Assembly: GCA_964437145.1 (NCBI GenBank)
Contig: CAYTFW010000008.1
Span: 1-64,000, forward strand
Length of the DNA: 64,000 nt
Reading direction: 5' to 3'
Source: JAFAZJ01 sp964437145
Lineage (GTDB): Bacteria; Pseudomonadota; Alphaproteobacteria; Reyranellales; Reyranellaceae
The first letter of the stretch is position 1; each line of letters begins with the position of its first letter. The notes under the pieces are model-generated. The model was not told the DNA's origin, made no database searches, and saw only the letters and a list, made by a program, of their open reading frames with translations. Below are positions 47,827 through 57,473 of this stretch, piece after piece. A program made the position numbers and the translations under genes.

Positions 47827-49221
47827 TCACGCGGTAATGAGTGCTGCGCCGGTTGATAGGGAGGGGGCAGTTCCGACACGATCCCTGGTTGAGCAGCTGT
47901 CTTTGGCACAAAGGTTCGTGTGAATGCGTCCCGCGGCGATTACGCCCTCGCGGACCGCGTAGTTGGTGCCGCGGTCTTCGGGATAGACTTGCGCCATTGT
48001 TGCGAGATGCACGCCTTCGAGAGGCGTATCGAAGGCCGGGATGATCTCGGAATAGCGCTGCACCACCAGGGGCTGCGCATAAGGCTCGCGCCAGGCGTAG
48101 GCGTGCTTTACCCAGGCGCGATCGAATTCCGGAAACATGCGCTTGATATGCGGCTCAGAGAACGCCAGCAGTTCCTCGGCGTTCATGTTGTAGAGCGGCT
48201 CTTCCGTCGGCAGATACTTCGACAAATAGACGATGTGCCGCCCGCCGTAGGATGTCGGCGGTTCGAAATTGGTGTGCTCGATGATGCCCACAAATGGAAA
48301 CGCCGCATCGTTCACGTTGGTCCAGTAGAGGCCGGACAACGAACGATCCAATTCGAGAACAAGGCAGATGTTGCCCAGATATCGGATGTGACGCAGGCTG
48401 GCCGCGTAGTCAGGGCCCGCGGCGCTCTCAAGGAGGTCCGCAGCGATCGGCATCGGTGTTGTAACCAAGACGGAACGACCAGAAATCGCTCCCTGGGTCG
48501 TGTCGACCCGCAGGATCGCTTCGCTTTGACGAACGATCGCGTTCGCCTTGACGCCGGTGCGGACTTTGCCGCCGAGCGATTCGATATAGCGGCCAACGCC
48601 GCGTGCGAGCTCGGCAAAGCCGCCGAGGAAATAGGCGAGCTCTTCCTGGCCTTTGCTGCCGCGGCTGGCCCCGCGGAGCGCAAGCTTGTTCCAGAACCAG
48701 ACGGCTGAAACCTCGTCGGCGTGGCGTCCAAACTTGCCGCTGAGGAGCGGCCCCCAGACCACACGATAGACCGTCTCGCCGAACCAGGAGATGAGCCAGT
48801 CCTTCGCGCTGATGGACTCGAGCTTGCGCCAGTCTTTGATGCGGCGCACCGCGAGCGCCGCAATTCCCATGCGGATCCGGTCATGGAAAGGAATGGCGTT
48901 GAACCGCAGGAGGTCCAACGGCGTGCTCATGCGGAAGAAGTTGCCCGAATAGTACATGCCCGTGCGTGTCGGCCGCGTTACGATGCGGTCGCTCGCGCCG
49001 ATTCGTTTGGCAAGGTCGGTGATGTGGCGATCGCTCGTGAACCAGTGATGGTAGAACTTCTCGAGTTCATGGCCGCCAATGTCAAAGCCGCCGGCGAGAC
49101 CACCAAGCTGGTCCGCCGCTTCCACGATCGTCACCGATCGGCCAAGCCGAACGAGCTCGGCGGCTGCGGCAAGGCCGGTAAATCCGCCTCCGATGACAAC
49201 GCAATCAACGGTTTCGCTCAC
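47827..49221 (-). CDS. FAD-dependent oxidoreductase of the protoporphyrinogen oxidase/amine oxidase type
   Basis: 464 residues from a GTG overlapping the GtrA stop. The dinucleotide fold CVVIGGGFTGLAAAAELVRLG is followed by VTIVEAADQLGGLAGGF (an FAD-binding R/G-x-G-G-like element) and GGHELEKFYHHWFTSD. The C-terminal EGVHLATMAQVYPEDRGTNYAVREG completes the FAD site. The frame is open 108 codons further upstream, but that stretch overlaps gtrA and is non-coding in character. Homologues occur beside GtrA/GT2 pairs in polysaccharide loci; the substrate is unknown. Confidence 0.85.
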   Translation of the reverse strand: MSETVDCVVIGGGFTGLAAAAELVRLGRSVTIVEAADQLGGLAGGFDIGGHELEKFYHHWFTSDRHITDLAKRIGASDRIVTRPTRTGMYYSGNFFRMSTPLDLLRFNAIPFHDRIRMGIAALAVRRIKDWRKLESISAKDWLISWFGETVYRVVWGPLLSGKFGRHADEVSAVWFWNKLALRGASRGSKGQEELAYFLGGFAELARGVGRYIESLGGKVRTGVKANAIVRQSEAILRVDTTQGAISGRSVLVTTPMPIAADLLESAAGPDYAASLRHIRYLGNICLVLELDRSLSGLYWTNVNDAAFPFVGIIEHTNFEPPTSYGGRHIVYLSKYLPTEEPLYNMNAEELLAFSEPHIKRMFPEFDRAWVKHAYAWREPYAQPLVVQRYSEIIPAFDTPLEGVHLATMAQVYPEDRGTNYAVREGVIAAGRIHTNLCAKDSCSTRDRVGTAPSLSTGAALITA

Positions 49222-49637
49222 GCAGTGCCTGCTTTCGATTTGCGGAAAGTGACGGTGGAGTTGATGCCGAACTGGATGATGACGACGAGCACCAACACAG
49301 CTGCCTTGGCGAGAAGCTGATTGAGCGCCATGCGTTCTATCAAAAACCAGAGTGCGGCCGACGAGACGGCATAACCGATCGCCGCGACTGCGAAGAAACC
49401 TGCCAGGCGCCGAATCGGCGCATCCATGACACGAAAGGTGAAGGCGCGGTTGAGCACAAAGCTCAAGAGCGTCCCGGCAGCGTAGCCAACAATGTTTGCG
49501 GCCTGATACCAAAGGCCGAGAGAAACCAGCGCGGCATATACGCAAAAATCAAGCGCAACCCCGCTACCGCCGCACAAGGCGTAAAGCACAAAGCGCTGCA
49601 GCGGCGCAGGCAGCCGATTGAGCAAGGTCGTGATCAC
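49218..49637 (-). CDS. GtrA-like flippase
   Basis: 139 residues with four predicted membrane helices and the GtrA-family pattern LQRFVLYALCGGSGVALDFCVY, NIVGYAAGTLLSFVLNRAFTF and QFGINSTVTFRKSK at the C-terminus. It likely helps flip a polyprenyl-phosphate sugar made by the adjacent GT2. It overlaps both neighbours by four bases. Confidence 0.93.
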   Translation of the reverse strand: MITTLLNRLPAPLQRFVLYALCGGSGVALDFCVYAALVSLGLWYQAANIVGYAAGTLLSFVLNRAFTFRVMDAPIRRLAGFFAVAAIGYAVSSAALWFLIERMALNQLLAKAAVLVLVVIIQFGINSTVTFRKSKAGTA

Positions 49638-50668
49638 GTGCGCTCGACCTTCTGGGTTTGGTGTTCGGGCGTTGCGCCGAAGGTTGGCGGACCTAGAACG
49701 TCGAGCACCAGGAATAGGGGACGTTCCTTCACCTCGCCATAGATGCGCCCGACATACTCGCCGATGATTCCCAGAAAGATGAACTGCATCCCGCCAATCA
49801 GGAGCGAGGAGATGAAGAGAAGCGTCCAGCCCGGCACCCAGATGTCGGTGATCAAGCGCAAGATCACCGCGTAGGCGATGCCGACAACCGACAGAATCGA
49901 CAGGGCCAAGCCGATCAGCGTGACCAATCTGAGAGGCACGATCGAGAACGACACTATACCATCCAAAGCCAATGCGATCATCTTGCGCATTGGGTATTTG
50001 GACTCACCAGCGAAGCGTTTGGCCCTGTCATAGGGCAGCGCATATTGGCGAAAGCCAATCCAGGTGGTCATGGCCCGCAGTAGGCGATGGTGCTCGCGCA
50101 TGCGCCGAAGGGCCAAGACCGCCTTGCGGTCGATGAGGCGAAAGTCGCCGGTGTCGAGCGGCAACGGCACCTCCGACAGGGCATTGATGAGGCGATAGAA
50201 CGCGCGCGCCGTCCAGAGCTTGAAGGCAGTCTCGCCGTCTCGGGTGGCGCGGACTCCGTAGACAACCTCGTAGCCTTCACGCCACTTCGCGATCATCTCG
50301 GGGATCACTTCCGGCGGATCCTGGAGGTCGGCGTCGATCAACACGACCGCGTCGCCATTGGCGTAGTCGAGGCCCGCGGTAACGGCGATCTGGTGGCCGA
50401 AGTTGCGCGCCAGGAAGATGACCCGCACATGGTCGTCGCACGCCTGTATTTCGCGAAGCAGCAGCGCGGTGCGATCCTTGCTGCCGTCGTCAATGTATAC
50501 GATCTCGTAGTCGTGTCCGCAATTCTGCATGACGCGAGATAGCCGCTCGTGCGTGTGCGTCAGTACCTCTTGCTCGTTGTAGCAAGGCACAACAACAGAG
50601 ACGAGCTTTCGCTCAAGCGGCGGCGTCCGCAGAAGGATTGGCGGGTCGGCGATCAATGTATCAGTCAT
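49634..50668 (-). CDS. Polyprenol-phosphate glycosyltransferase, GtrB/ArnC-like
   Basis: 344 residues. GT2 domain VSVVVPCYNEQEVL, VYIDDGSKDRT, LARNFGHQIAVTAGLDYANGD, the metal site LIDADLQDPPE and RLIDRKAV, then two membrane helices near the C-terminus (SIVPLRLVTLIGL and LLFISSLLIGGMQFIFLGIIGEYVGR). These load a sugar on undecaprenyl phosphate for transfer by an integral-membrane GT-C enzyme; the next gene downstream in transcription is GtrA, and the GT87 gene lies upstream. Confidence 0.93.
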   Translation of the reverse strand: MTDTLIADPPILLRTPPLERKLVSVVVPCYNEQEVLTHTHERLSRVMQNCGHDYEIVYIDDGSKDRTALLLREIQACDDHVRVIFLARNFGHQIAVTAGLDYANGDAVVLIDADLQDPPEVIPEMIAKWREGYEVVYGVRATRDGETAFKLWTARAFYRLINALSEVPLPLDTGDFRLIDRKAVLALRRMREHHRLLRAMTTWIGFRQYALPYDRAKRFAGESKYPMRKMIALALDGIVSFSIVPLRLVTLIGLALSILSVVGIAYAVILRLITDIWVPGWTLLFISSLLIGGMQFIFLGIIGEYVGRIYGEVKERPLFLVLDVLGPPTFGATPEHQTQKVERT

Positions 50669-51993
50669 TTTGCGAGTCTCGAACGAGCACTGCGTTCACT
50701 GTGGAGCGCCCAGGCGGCAAGCAGGCAGGCGGCCAACACGATGTAGCCGTTCAGCCCGCTGATCAGAATTTTGACACCCGTGAGTTCGGGCCAGGAGTAC
50801 ACGGCGAGCAACGTTGCGCGGTATGGGATGATGAAAAGCATGAACAGCGCTGCCCAGAATCCCGTCGCTGCTACCCAGAGCTTGCGCAGGTGCGGGGTAT
50901 TCCACTTGAGGCGCAGCATGATCCCGCTGGCGAATACTGCAGGGAGCAGGAGGTAGAGGTGGGGCGCTTCGGCAAGCGGACCCATGGCCATCACGAGCCC
51001 TAGTGGCAGCGATGCCTCAATGATGTCGCGGGCGCCACTCTCTGCATTGCTGGCGCCTTCGGAACTAGCGGTAGTGCGGCCTGAGATGCCGAAATAGATG
51101 CCGGCTACGACAATCAGCAGAACCGGAATCATGAGGATCGGCACAAGCGCCGGCGCGTCGATCCAGGGGTCGCTGTACTGCGTGTCGACAAAGAGACGCG
51201 TGAAGAGACCATATGCCGTTTGGTTGGCTGGTTTGGCCACATTGGGAATGGTTGTGAACCATCGGGAGGCTTCGAGCCAACCTCGGATGGCGTCCGGCAA
51301 GCGAGTGGCAAAGGGCAGAAAACTGAGAAAGAAGAGAGTGCCGGAGATGGCGACGGTTGCGATCGCCGCGCGCCACTGGCCACGCCGTAGCAAATAGAAC
51401 ACGACCGCGCCGAGGAACGGCTTGACCACGATCATGACGCCCCATGCCAATGCGCCTGAGGGAATTGCGCCTTGGCGTAGGCACAACAGCCCTGACATGA
51501 ACAGCAGCAGAAGGACAAAGTCCGGTTGTCCGTGGAAGAGGTCGCTGCGTCCGATATGCCCGAGCATCAGCAAGCCGCCGGCTACGCCAATCCAAGACAC
51601 GGGAGAACGCGTGCCAAACTTGCGCATGAGCAGATTGAGCGCGCCGAAGAGGCAAACTGCGCAAACCAGCGGCCAGATCAGCCAGCTATGGCCCCGTCCG
51701 AGCACCAGCCGCAGAAGCGCCATGAATTCGGCAAAGAGCGGCGGGTAGCCGTAAGGGTCGGCGGCATAGAGGCTTGGATTGTAGGGTGAGCTTCCGGCCA
51801 AAATCGCGTCGGCGGCGTTGAGATAGACGGAGAGATCGGTATCGGCGGGCCACGACGGTGTTGTCAGGATTTTGCGGACGAGCAAGAAGCCTGCAAGCGC
51901 GACGAGTAGGGCGGCCGCCGACGCCACCAGTCCAGTTGCCTTTTGCCACTGAACTCGCTGGACCCATGAAACTGGTGCAGCCTTGTTGTCCAT
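50665..51993 (-). CDS. GT87-type (DUF2029) membrane glycosyltransferase
   Basis: 442 residues, about 10-12 helices. The start ATG at 51993 has a GGGGGCG-like site. DTDLSVYLNAADAILAGSSPY and YGYPPLFAEFMALL are the acidic and YPP motifs of DUF2029/GT-C enzymes that use polyprenyl-phosphate sugars in the periplasm. The frame is open much further upstream, but the stretch before 51993 is basic and non-conserved. It is coupled by ATGA to the GT2 gene that probably makes its donor. Confidence 0.87.
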   Translation of the reverse strand: MDNKAAPVSWVQRVQWQKATGLVASAAALLVALAGFLLVRKILTTPSWPADTDLSVYLNAADAILAGSSPYNPSLYAADPYGYPPLFAEFMALLRLVLGRGHSWLIWPLVCAVCLFGALNLLMRKFGTRSPVSWIGVAGGLLMLGHIGRSDLFHGQPDFVLLLLFMSGLLCLRQGAIPSGALAWGVMIVVKPFLGAVVFYLLRRGQWRAAIATVAISGTLFFLSFLPFATRLPDAIRGWLEASRWFTTIPNVAKPANQTAYGLFTRLFVDTQYSDPWIDAPALVPILMIPVLLIVVAGIYFGISGRTTASSEGASNAESGARDIIEASLPLGLVMAMGPLAEAPHLYLLLPAVFASGIMLRLKWNTPHLRKLWVAATGFWAALFMLFIIPYRATLLAVYSWPELTGVKILISGLNGYIVLAACLLAAWALHSERSARSRLAK

Positions 51994-52252
51994 GATCGCC
52001 CCCCGTGGATCGATCGCCAGTGTCCTAGCCCGGTCTTGTCCTCGAAGATGTTGTCTTGAGCAGCTTGTTGACGCCGGCCAGCGGTGTGCCGCTGTGGCGG
52101 TGAGACTCATCGAGAACAGTCGCGGCCGGTCTCTTCTTGGATCCATGGTCCAGTAGGTCTGGCCACGATGCACGCACCTCCGCTGCTTGCATTTGCGATA
52201 CCTCGGAAGCGGCAGCCTGCCGTTGATAGCATTCAGACATGGATCGGCCGCT

Positions 52253-53253
52253 TCATCGGTCGCTTCGCCGACGGGCGGCTGACGAGGCCGCATCACCCTT
52301 GAGCCAGCGGCGGCCGGCGGCGAGCAACGCCGTGCGAAGCGGCGACCGCCGGAAGATCTCAGGGGCAAGGAGCAGCGGCGTGTAGAGCGCCGGAACCTTG
52401 AGCGCCCTGAAGACGTCGCCGGCCGATCCATTCTCCGCGCACCAGATCGCCTTGTCCGTGAAGTACCGATAAAAGTGCAGAAGCGTGTTGTGATAGGCGC
52501 GGATCATGCCGATCGGAGTTCTCCAGAGCCGCAAAGCGTTGGGCATGCCGTGCCTCAGGAAGACTTTGCGGTCGAAGTGGGCGCGCTTGCTTTGAAGGGC
52601 GTCATAGGTCCCTGGCGCCCGGAGGCGGAACAGGAGGCAGGGCGCAGGCACAAAGCCGAGCTTGTTTTTCGCGGCGAGGCGCAACTGCCAATCCAGGTCC
52701 TGGCCGCCGATGAGCTTGGTATCGAAATAGCCGATGCTGTCGATCACGGACCGGCGCGCGACGACGGTGCCGATCTGCGGGAAAAGGCCGCTCAGCATGC
52801 GCCGCAACAGGTCGTCCCCGCTGCCCGGGTTCTTTGGCCAAGGGTCGCTGATCGGCTTGAGCTCGTGATCGGTGTAGATGGCCTGGCCAATGACGGCGTC
52901 GTGCTCCGGATGCGCGTCCAGATAAGCGAGATGCGGCTCGATATGCCCGCGCAGCCAGACGTCGTCGTCGTCCAGGAAGGCGATGAAGTCACCGCTCGCC
53001 GCGCCCATCGCGGCGTTGCGCGCATAGGACGCGCCGCGGCCGTGANNNNNNNNNNAGCGGGGACATAGGTCGCCCCGAATTCCAGGCAGAGGCGCCGCGT
53101 CTCTTCCTTCAGGCCGTTGTCGCCGACCAGAATTTCGAACTCGGCCTGGACGCCCGAGCCCTCGACGTCCCGGATGCTGGCGAGAGCCTCGCGCAACGTC
53201 GCCGGGCGATCGAAGGTCGGAACGACAACGGAGATTTTACGCTTCAGTACCAT
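52253..53253 (-). CDS. GT2-family glycosyltransferase, interrupted by an assembly gap
   Basis: One gene split by 10 Ns at 53046-53055. N-terminal part: KISVVVPTFDRPATLREAL, ILVGDNGLKEE and FGATYVP. After the gap: GRGASYARNAAMGAASGDFIAFLDDDDVW, GQAIYTDHE and IGGQDLDWQLRLAAK. Joined, it is a normal GT2 of about 330 residues with the DDD metal site and the late D-x-D. The reading phase needs a gap length of 3n+2, so 11 bases is plausible and 10 is not. It overlaps the deacetylase gene upstream by 10 bases. Confidence 0.87.
53046..53055. other. Assembly gap (10 N) in a GT2 gene
   Basis: Placeholder of unknown size between the TYVPA and HGRGASYARN parts of one protein. Codon phase demands 3n+2 bases; only a few residues appear to be missing. 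Confidence 0.75.
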
Positions 53254-54056
53254 TCTTCCCAGCGGTCATAGTGGCCAGCGAGGGCCGCCTTGAAGATCCG
53301 GTCGGTGTCGTGCTTGGTCACGAAGGTGCGGGCGACCGTGCCCTCGGGGCGGGTTTCCTCGGCTTGCGCATAGATGATCTGGTAGCCCGCCTCGTGGGCG
53401 CTTCGTGTGCACGCCGCCGACCAGTTCATCGATTGCCCGAACGGGATCGCGAATGTGTCTGGCGCGAAGCCGAGCCGCTGCCTGATGACCTCGCGGGAGG
53501 TGCAGAGCTCGTCGACTGCGCGCTGGTGGTCGATCTTGCCGAAGTCTGGATGGCTTACCGAATGGCTGCCAACCTCCACGCCATCCTTGAGCAGAAGCTC
53601 TAGTTCGCGCCAGTTGAGGGCGCGATCGATCCAATACGGATTCTTCATGTCGCTCCAGCTGGAGACGGCGAAGAGCGCATAGGGGATGGCGTATTCCCGC
53701 AGGATCGGGGCCGCGGCGGTCAACACGCTCTTCAGGCCGTCATCGAAGCTGATCGCCAGATCCTTCGGCCCGCCGCCGGTTTGTGCGATCTGCGATGGGG
53801 GGACGAAGCGATAGCCGGCTTTCAGCGACAGTTCGATGTGACGCCGGAAGCGGGTGGGATGGACGTCGTTCAGCCCGAACTCGGGTTGTCCGATAGAGTG
53901 GTAGCAGAGGATGCGGCCGCGGGCTCGGGGGCGGCGCGTGCCGGCCAATGCCAAGCTCTGCCGTTCCCATACCATCCGCGCCACGATGAGGTGTTCGCGG
54001 CGAGGTATACTCTTGCGGATGGCGCGCCTGAGCGGCGCGGGAATAGTTCCGCGCAA
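53244..54056 (-). CDS. NodB-type polysaccharide deacetylase
   Basis: 270 residues. ILCYHSIGQ, AISFDDGLKSVL (metal-binding Asp pair), then GSHSVSHPDFGKID (metal-binding His pair) and FAIPFGQSMN are the NodB motifs; it should remove N-acetyl groups from a glycan. There is no clear signal peptide, but the N-terminus is basic and may be incomplete: the frame continues upstream (IRRAIKQIL) with no ATG, so TTG at 54056 is a weak choice. It is separate from the exosortase-type deacetylase at 56607. Confidence 0.85.
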   Translation of the reverse strand: MRGTIPAPLRRAIRKSIPRREHLIVARMVWERQSLALAGTRRPRARGRILCYHSIGQPEFGLNDVHPTRFRRHIELSLKAGYRFVPPSQIAQTGGGPKDLAISFDDGLKSVLTAAAPILREYAIPYALFAVSSWSDMKNPYWIDRALNWRELELLLKDGVEVGSHSVSHPDFGKIDHQRAVDELCTSREVIRQRLGFAPDTFAIPFGQSMNWSAACTRSAHEAGYQIIYAQAEETRPEGTVARTFVTKHDTDRIFKAALAGHYDRWEEWY

Positions 54057-54336
54057 GATCTGCTTGATGGCCCGCCTAATCAGTACATCCCCCGGTCAAC
54101 GAACGGCGCCAAGATCGACCCTTGGCCCGCAACTTCAGCGGAGGCGAACACCACCGCGCCGCCAATACATAGAACCTTTTGCAGCCGAAACGGGGTGCTC
54201 AGACGGATAATACTCTCAATAATCGCCCCGAACACCCAAGGGTTCGGGCTTCGGCAGCGGGGATGCCTGGCGTCAATGCACCGCGGTCCAGGTTCCGCAG
54301 GTTCCTGACGGGGCGGGAGGGAACGCTCCTTCGGCT

Positions 54337-55554
54337 TCAGGCCGCCTTGATCCTCGGAGCAGCAAGGATGCCATCCAGCCGCGCCAGCGTGGCCTTCCAG
54401 TCATGCCCGGCCAGCACGGCGGCACGCGCCGTCGCGCCCAAATTGGGCATCCCGCCGGCCAGCACCTGCGTCACCGACGCCGCCATCGCTTCCGCGCCGT
54501 CCGCAACCAGCAGGTCGCGCCCGGCAACGGCGCGCACGCCCTCGTGCGCTTCCGGCGAGGCGACGACGGGCCGTGCCATGGCCATCGCCTCCAGCACCTT
54601 GTTCTGGATACCGCGCGCGATCCGAAGCGGTGCCACCGCCACCGCCGCATGGGCGAGGTAGGGGCGCACATCAGGCACACTGCCCGTGACATGCACGCGC
54701 GGTAGCTCGGCCAGGGCCCGCACGCCCGGCGTCGGATTGGCGCCGACGATGTGGAAATGCGGCGCCGGCGAGAGCGACGCCAAGCGCGGCATCACGTCAG
54801 TGGCGAAGAAGCTCACCGCCTCGATATTCGGGCGGTAGTCCATGGTGCCGGTGAAGACAATGGCGGGTGCGCCGGTCGCGAAGGGGTCGGGCCAGTCGGC
54901 TGCCGGATCGAAGCGCGCGACATCGACGCCGTTCTCTACCCAGTCTATGCGCGACGCGACCTCGGGGGCGAGCGCGGCGAAGGTCTGCGCTTCCTGCGAC
55001 GAGACCAGCAAGGTGCGATCGAATTGCGCCGCGGCGCGGCGCTCGAAGGCCAGCAGGGTGCGCGCCTCCCGCGCCCAGACCAGCCGCTTCGGCCCACTGC
55101 CCGAAGCGGCGTAAGCGCGCCACTTCTCGGAATCCACATCCACCATGTCGAGGATGCATAGTGGCCCGCTGGGCTGCGGCGGTACGTAGGCCGCCATCGC
55201 CGAGGAATAGACCAGCACGGCCTCGTAGCGCCGCGCGTCGAGGCCGGCGCGTACCCAGCGCGCGAGGCCAGGTTCATGGAACCAGGCGAGGCTCAGCGGT
55301 TGTCCGGGTCGCGTGCCGAGCAGGGTGCGTGCGATGCGCCCGCCGCGCGTCACCGGCGCGGCATGGACCTCCGCGCAGCAGTCGCGCAGCACGGGCAAGT
55401 GCTGGAGGTCCGCGGGATCGTCGGCCAGGCAACCGAGATCCACCGCCCAGTGCCGTGCCAGGTGCTCCAGCATGTGCCAGGCGCGGATCTTCTCCCCCTT
55501 GTCGGGCGGGTAGGGGATGCGATGCGCGAGGAATAGAAGCCGCGGCTTGGACAT
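54337..55554 (-). CDS. Glycosyltransferase of exosortase A/EPS loci (TIGR03087-like)
   Basis: 405 residues. The N-terminus LLFLAHRIPYPPDKGEKIRAWHMLEHLA is the hallmark of the TIGR03087 group found in PEP-CTERM/EpsH clusters. DMVDVDSEKWRAYA, WVENGVDVARFDP, VFTGTMDYRPNIEAV, IVGANPTPGVRAL and PLRIARGIQNKVLEAMAMARPVVAS complete a GT4-like enzyme. I chose the ATG at 55554, four bases after the FemAB stop. In many relatives the exosortase gene lies close by; here no room exists for it. Confidence 0.92.
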   Translation of the reverse strand: MSKPRLLFLAHRIPYPPDKGEKIRAWHMLEHLARHWAVDLGCLADDPADLQHLPVLRDCCAEVHAAPVTRGGRIARTLLGTRPGQPLSLAWFHEPGLARWVRAGLDARRYEAVLVYSSAMAAYVPPQPSGPLCILDMVDVDSEKWRAYAASGSGPKRLVWAREARTLLAFERRAAAQFDRTLLVSSQEAQTFAALAPEVASRIDWVENGVDVARFDPAADWPDPFATGAPAIVFTGTMDYRPNIEAVSFFATDVMPRLASLSPAPHFHIVGANPTPGVRALAELPRVHVTGSVPDVRPYLAHAAVAVAPLRIARGIQNKVLEAMAMARPVVASPEAHEGVRAVAGRDLLVADGAEAMAASVTQVLAGGMPNLGATARAAVLAGHDWKATLARLDGILAAPRIKAA

Positions 55555-55558
55555 GTGC

Positions 55559-56605
55559 TCAGCCCAGGCCACGCACCAAATGCGGGCCGATCACGTTGGC
55601 AACCGGCAAAGGCAGACGCTTCCAGGCCGAGATGAAGTAGCGGTATTTCGGGTTGTTCGGGTTGTTGTCCGGAACCTTCGCGCCCGGCGCCAGGCGATAG
55701 CAGTAGTGAAGCTGCTCTGGCTCGAAGCCCCAATTCTTCTTGAAGGCGAACGCGCCGGTATCGGCCTTGCTGCGGCCGAAATCGAACATCGTCGCGCCGC
55801 GCTCCTGCGCGGCGCGGCGCATCACTTCCCAGTACATCACATCGGCGGCGGCGAGGCCGCGCGCTTCATGTGTGCCGCCGCCGTAGTAGGGCAACACTTC
55901 CTGCTTGAAGTGGAAGGAGAGCACTGAGGAAACCGGCCGGCCCTCATGCAGCACCGTGGTGACGTCGGATTCTTCGGGAAAGGCCTCGAGCAGCGCGCGG
56001 AAATACCGCTTGGGGAAGACCGGGCTGCCGAGGTTGCGCACGCTTTCCGCGTAGACGCGGAAGAGCGCGTCGACATCGCGGTCGGTGCGGATCTCGAGGC
56101 CGCGCTTCAGCCCCTTGCGCACCTCGGCACGCTGCTTGCGCGGTATGTTGGCGGCCATATCCTTGGCCTCGTCGCCGGTGATGGCGGCGATCGGCTTGCG
56201 GAAGGTGTAGTAAAGCGCGGGTCGTTCCACCCAGCCCGGATCGGCCGCGCCGAGGCGGCGATATTCCAGGCAGGGCGTACGAAGCTTCGCCTGCAGCTCG
56301 AAGGCATGCGCGTCGAGCGCGGCGCTGGCCTCCGGCGTGGCGGCGATCGCACCGCCATAGACGCAGTAGGGCGTCGAGGCGAGCGATTCGCCGAACAGCA
56401 GCGTCTTCATGCGCGCCAGCGGCAGCACACCGACCACCGCGCCATCCTGCTCGGCCAGCACATAGTGCGTGGCATGGCCGAAGCTCTGCGCGATCACCCC
56501 TGCCCAGGCGGAGCGGTGGAAGAAGCTGCCGTCCGGCCGGGCGCGCACGAAAGCGTCCCAGGCCGCCGCGTTGGTCTCGTCGAGGGGGCGGATGCGGACC
56601 GACAT
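55559..56605 (-). CDS. FemAB-like protein of exosortase A/EPS loci (TIGR03019-like)
   Basis: 348 residues with two GNAT-like halves. N-half: DGSFFHRSAWAGVIAQSFGH and YVLAEQDGAVVGVLPLAR. C-half: NIPRKQRAEVRKGLKRGLEIR, FPKRYFRALLEAFPEESDVTTVLHEGRPVSSVLSFHF and YYGGGTHEARGLAAADVMYWEVMRRA. FemAB enzymes attach amino acids from tRNA in peptidoglycan synthesis; the substrate in EPS loci is unknown. It directly follows the deacetylase. Confidence 0.9.
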   Translation of the reverse strand: MSVRIRPLDETNAAAWDAFVRARPDGSFFHRSAWAGVIAQSFGHATHYVLAEQDGAVVGVLPLARMKTLLFGESLASTPYCVYGGAIAATPEASAALDAHAFELQAKLRTPCLEYRRLGAADPGWVERPALYYTFRKPIAAITGDEAKDMAANIPRKQRAEVRKGLKRGLEIRTDRDVDALFRVYAESVRNLGSPVFPKRYFRALLEAFPEESDVTTVLHEGRPVSSVLSFHFKQEVLPYYGGGTHEARGLAAADVMYWEVMRRAAQERGATMFDFGRSKADTGAFAFKKNWGFEPEQLHYCYRLAPGAKVPDNNPNNPKYRYFISAWKRLPLPVANVIGPHLVRGLG

Positions 56606-56606
56606 C

Positions 56607-57473
56607 TCAGGCCGCTTCGCGCAGCGGCGCGGCGATCGCGGCGCCGAATACTTCGTCCATGCGACCCCAGCTAAAGTCGCGCAGCAGCCGCACCAGCCGC
56701 GCTTCCATCGCGCGCAGTCCGGTGTAGTGGCGGAAGCGCGACAGCCGCCCGGCTCCTTCGGCGCGCGGTTGACCGGGGTCGAGCTCCCAGGGATGGAAGT
56801 AGAAGACGCCGGGCTGGCCTTCGGTGGCGTTGACGCGGCGCAGCCCGCTGCGCGTCAACTCATACGGCAGCAGGCGGAACCAGCCGCCTCCGGCGCAGGG
56901 CAGGCTGCGCCCGAAGGCGCGCACCGTCGTCATGGGGATCTCGGCGACACCGTCCGGGCGCGGCTGGTGCGGCCGGCGCGGCGCATCGGGGTCGCCATAG
57001 AGGTCGTGGCGTACCGGGAAGACCGAGGAGGAATAGCGATAGCCCTCCTCGGCCAGCACCACGTGGGCCCAGGGGGTGTGCCGCGCGCTGATCGAAAAGG
57101 TGGGTGCGCGATAGCCGATCACCGGCACGCCGCCGGTATCCTGCAGGATGGCGCGGGCGCGCCTGACGTCGGTGCGGAAAGCGGCCTCGCCGATCGCGTG
57201 CACCTGTTCGTGGCCATGGCCATGGCTTGCCAGCTCATGGCCCTCGGCGACGATGCGCCGGATCAGCGCCGGATGCCGTTCGGCTACCCAGCCCAAGGTG
57301 AAGAACGTGGCGCGCACGTCGGCGGCGGCGAAAAGGTCGAGCACGCGATTCGTGTTCGCCTCGACGCGTCGCTCGCGCGCGTCCCAGCTGTCGCGCGCAA
57401 TGATGTCGGCGAAGGCCTGGACCTGGAACCAGTCCTCCACATCGACGGACATGGCATTGCGAAGTGGGCTCAT
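56607..57473 (-). CDS. Polysaccharide deacetylase of exosortase A/EPS loci (TIGR03006-like)
   Basis: 288 residues. AMSVDVEDWFQVQAF near the N-terminus is the subfamily signature and supplies the catalytic/metal aspartates. ATFFTLGWVAERHPALIRRIVAEGHELASHGHGHEQVH gives the metal histidines, and GYRAPTFSI and GVFYFHPWELDPGQP follow. It lacks a signal peptide, as is usual in this subfamily. It overlaps the ATPase gene by four bases. It probably trims acetyl groups of the polymer or its precursor. Confidence 0.92.
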   Translation of the reverse strand: MSPLRNAMSVDVEDWFQVQAFADIIARDSWDARERRVEANTNRVLDLFAAADVRATFFTLGWVAERHPALIRRIVAEGHELASHGHGHEQVHAIGEAAFRTDVRRARAILQDTGGVPVIGYRAPTFSISARHTPWAHVVLAEEGYRYSSSVFPVRHDLYGDPDAPRRPHQPRPDGVAEIPMTTVRAFGRSLPCAGGGWFRLLPYELTRSGLRRVNATEGQPGVFYFHPWELDPGQPRAEGAGRLSRFRHYTGLRAMEARLVRLLRDFSWGRMDEVFGAAIAAPLREAA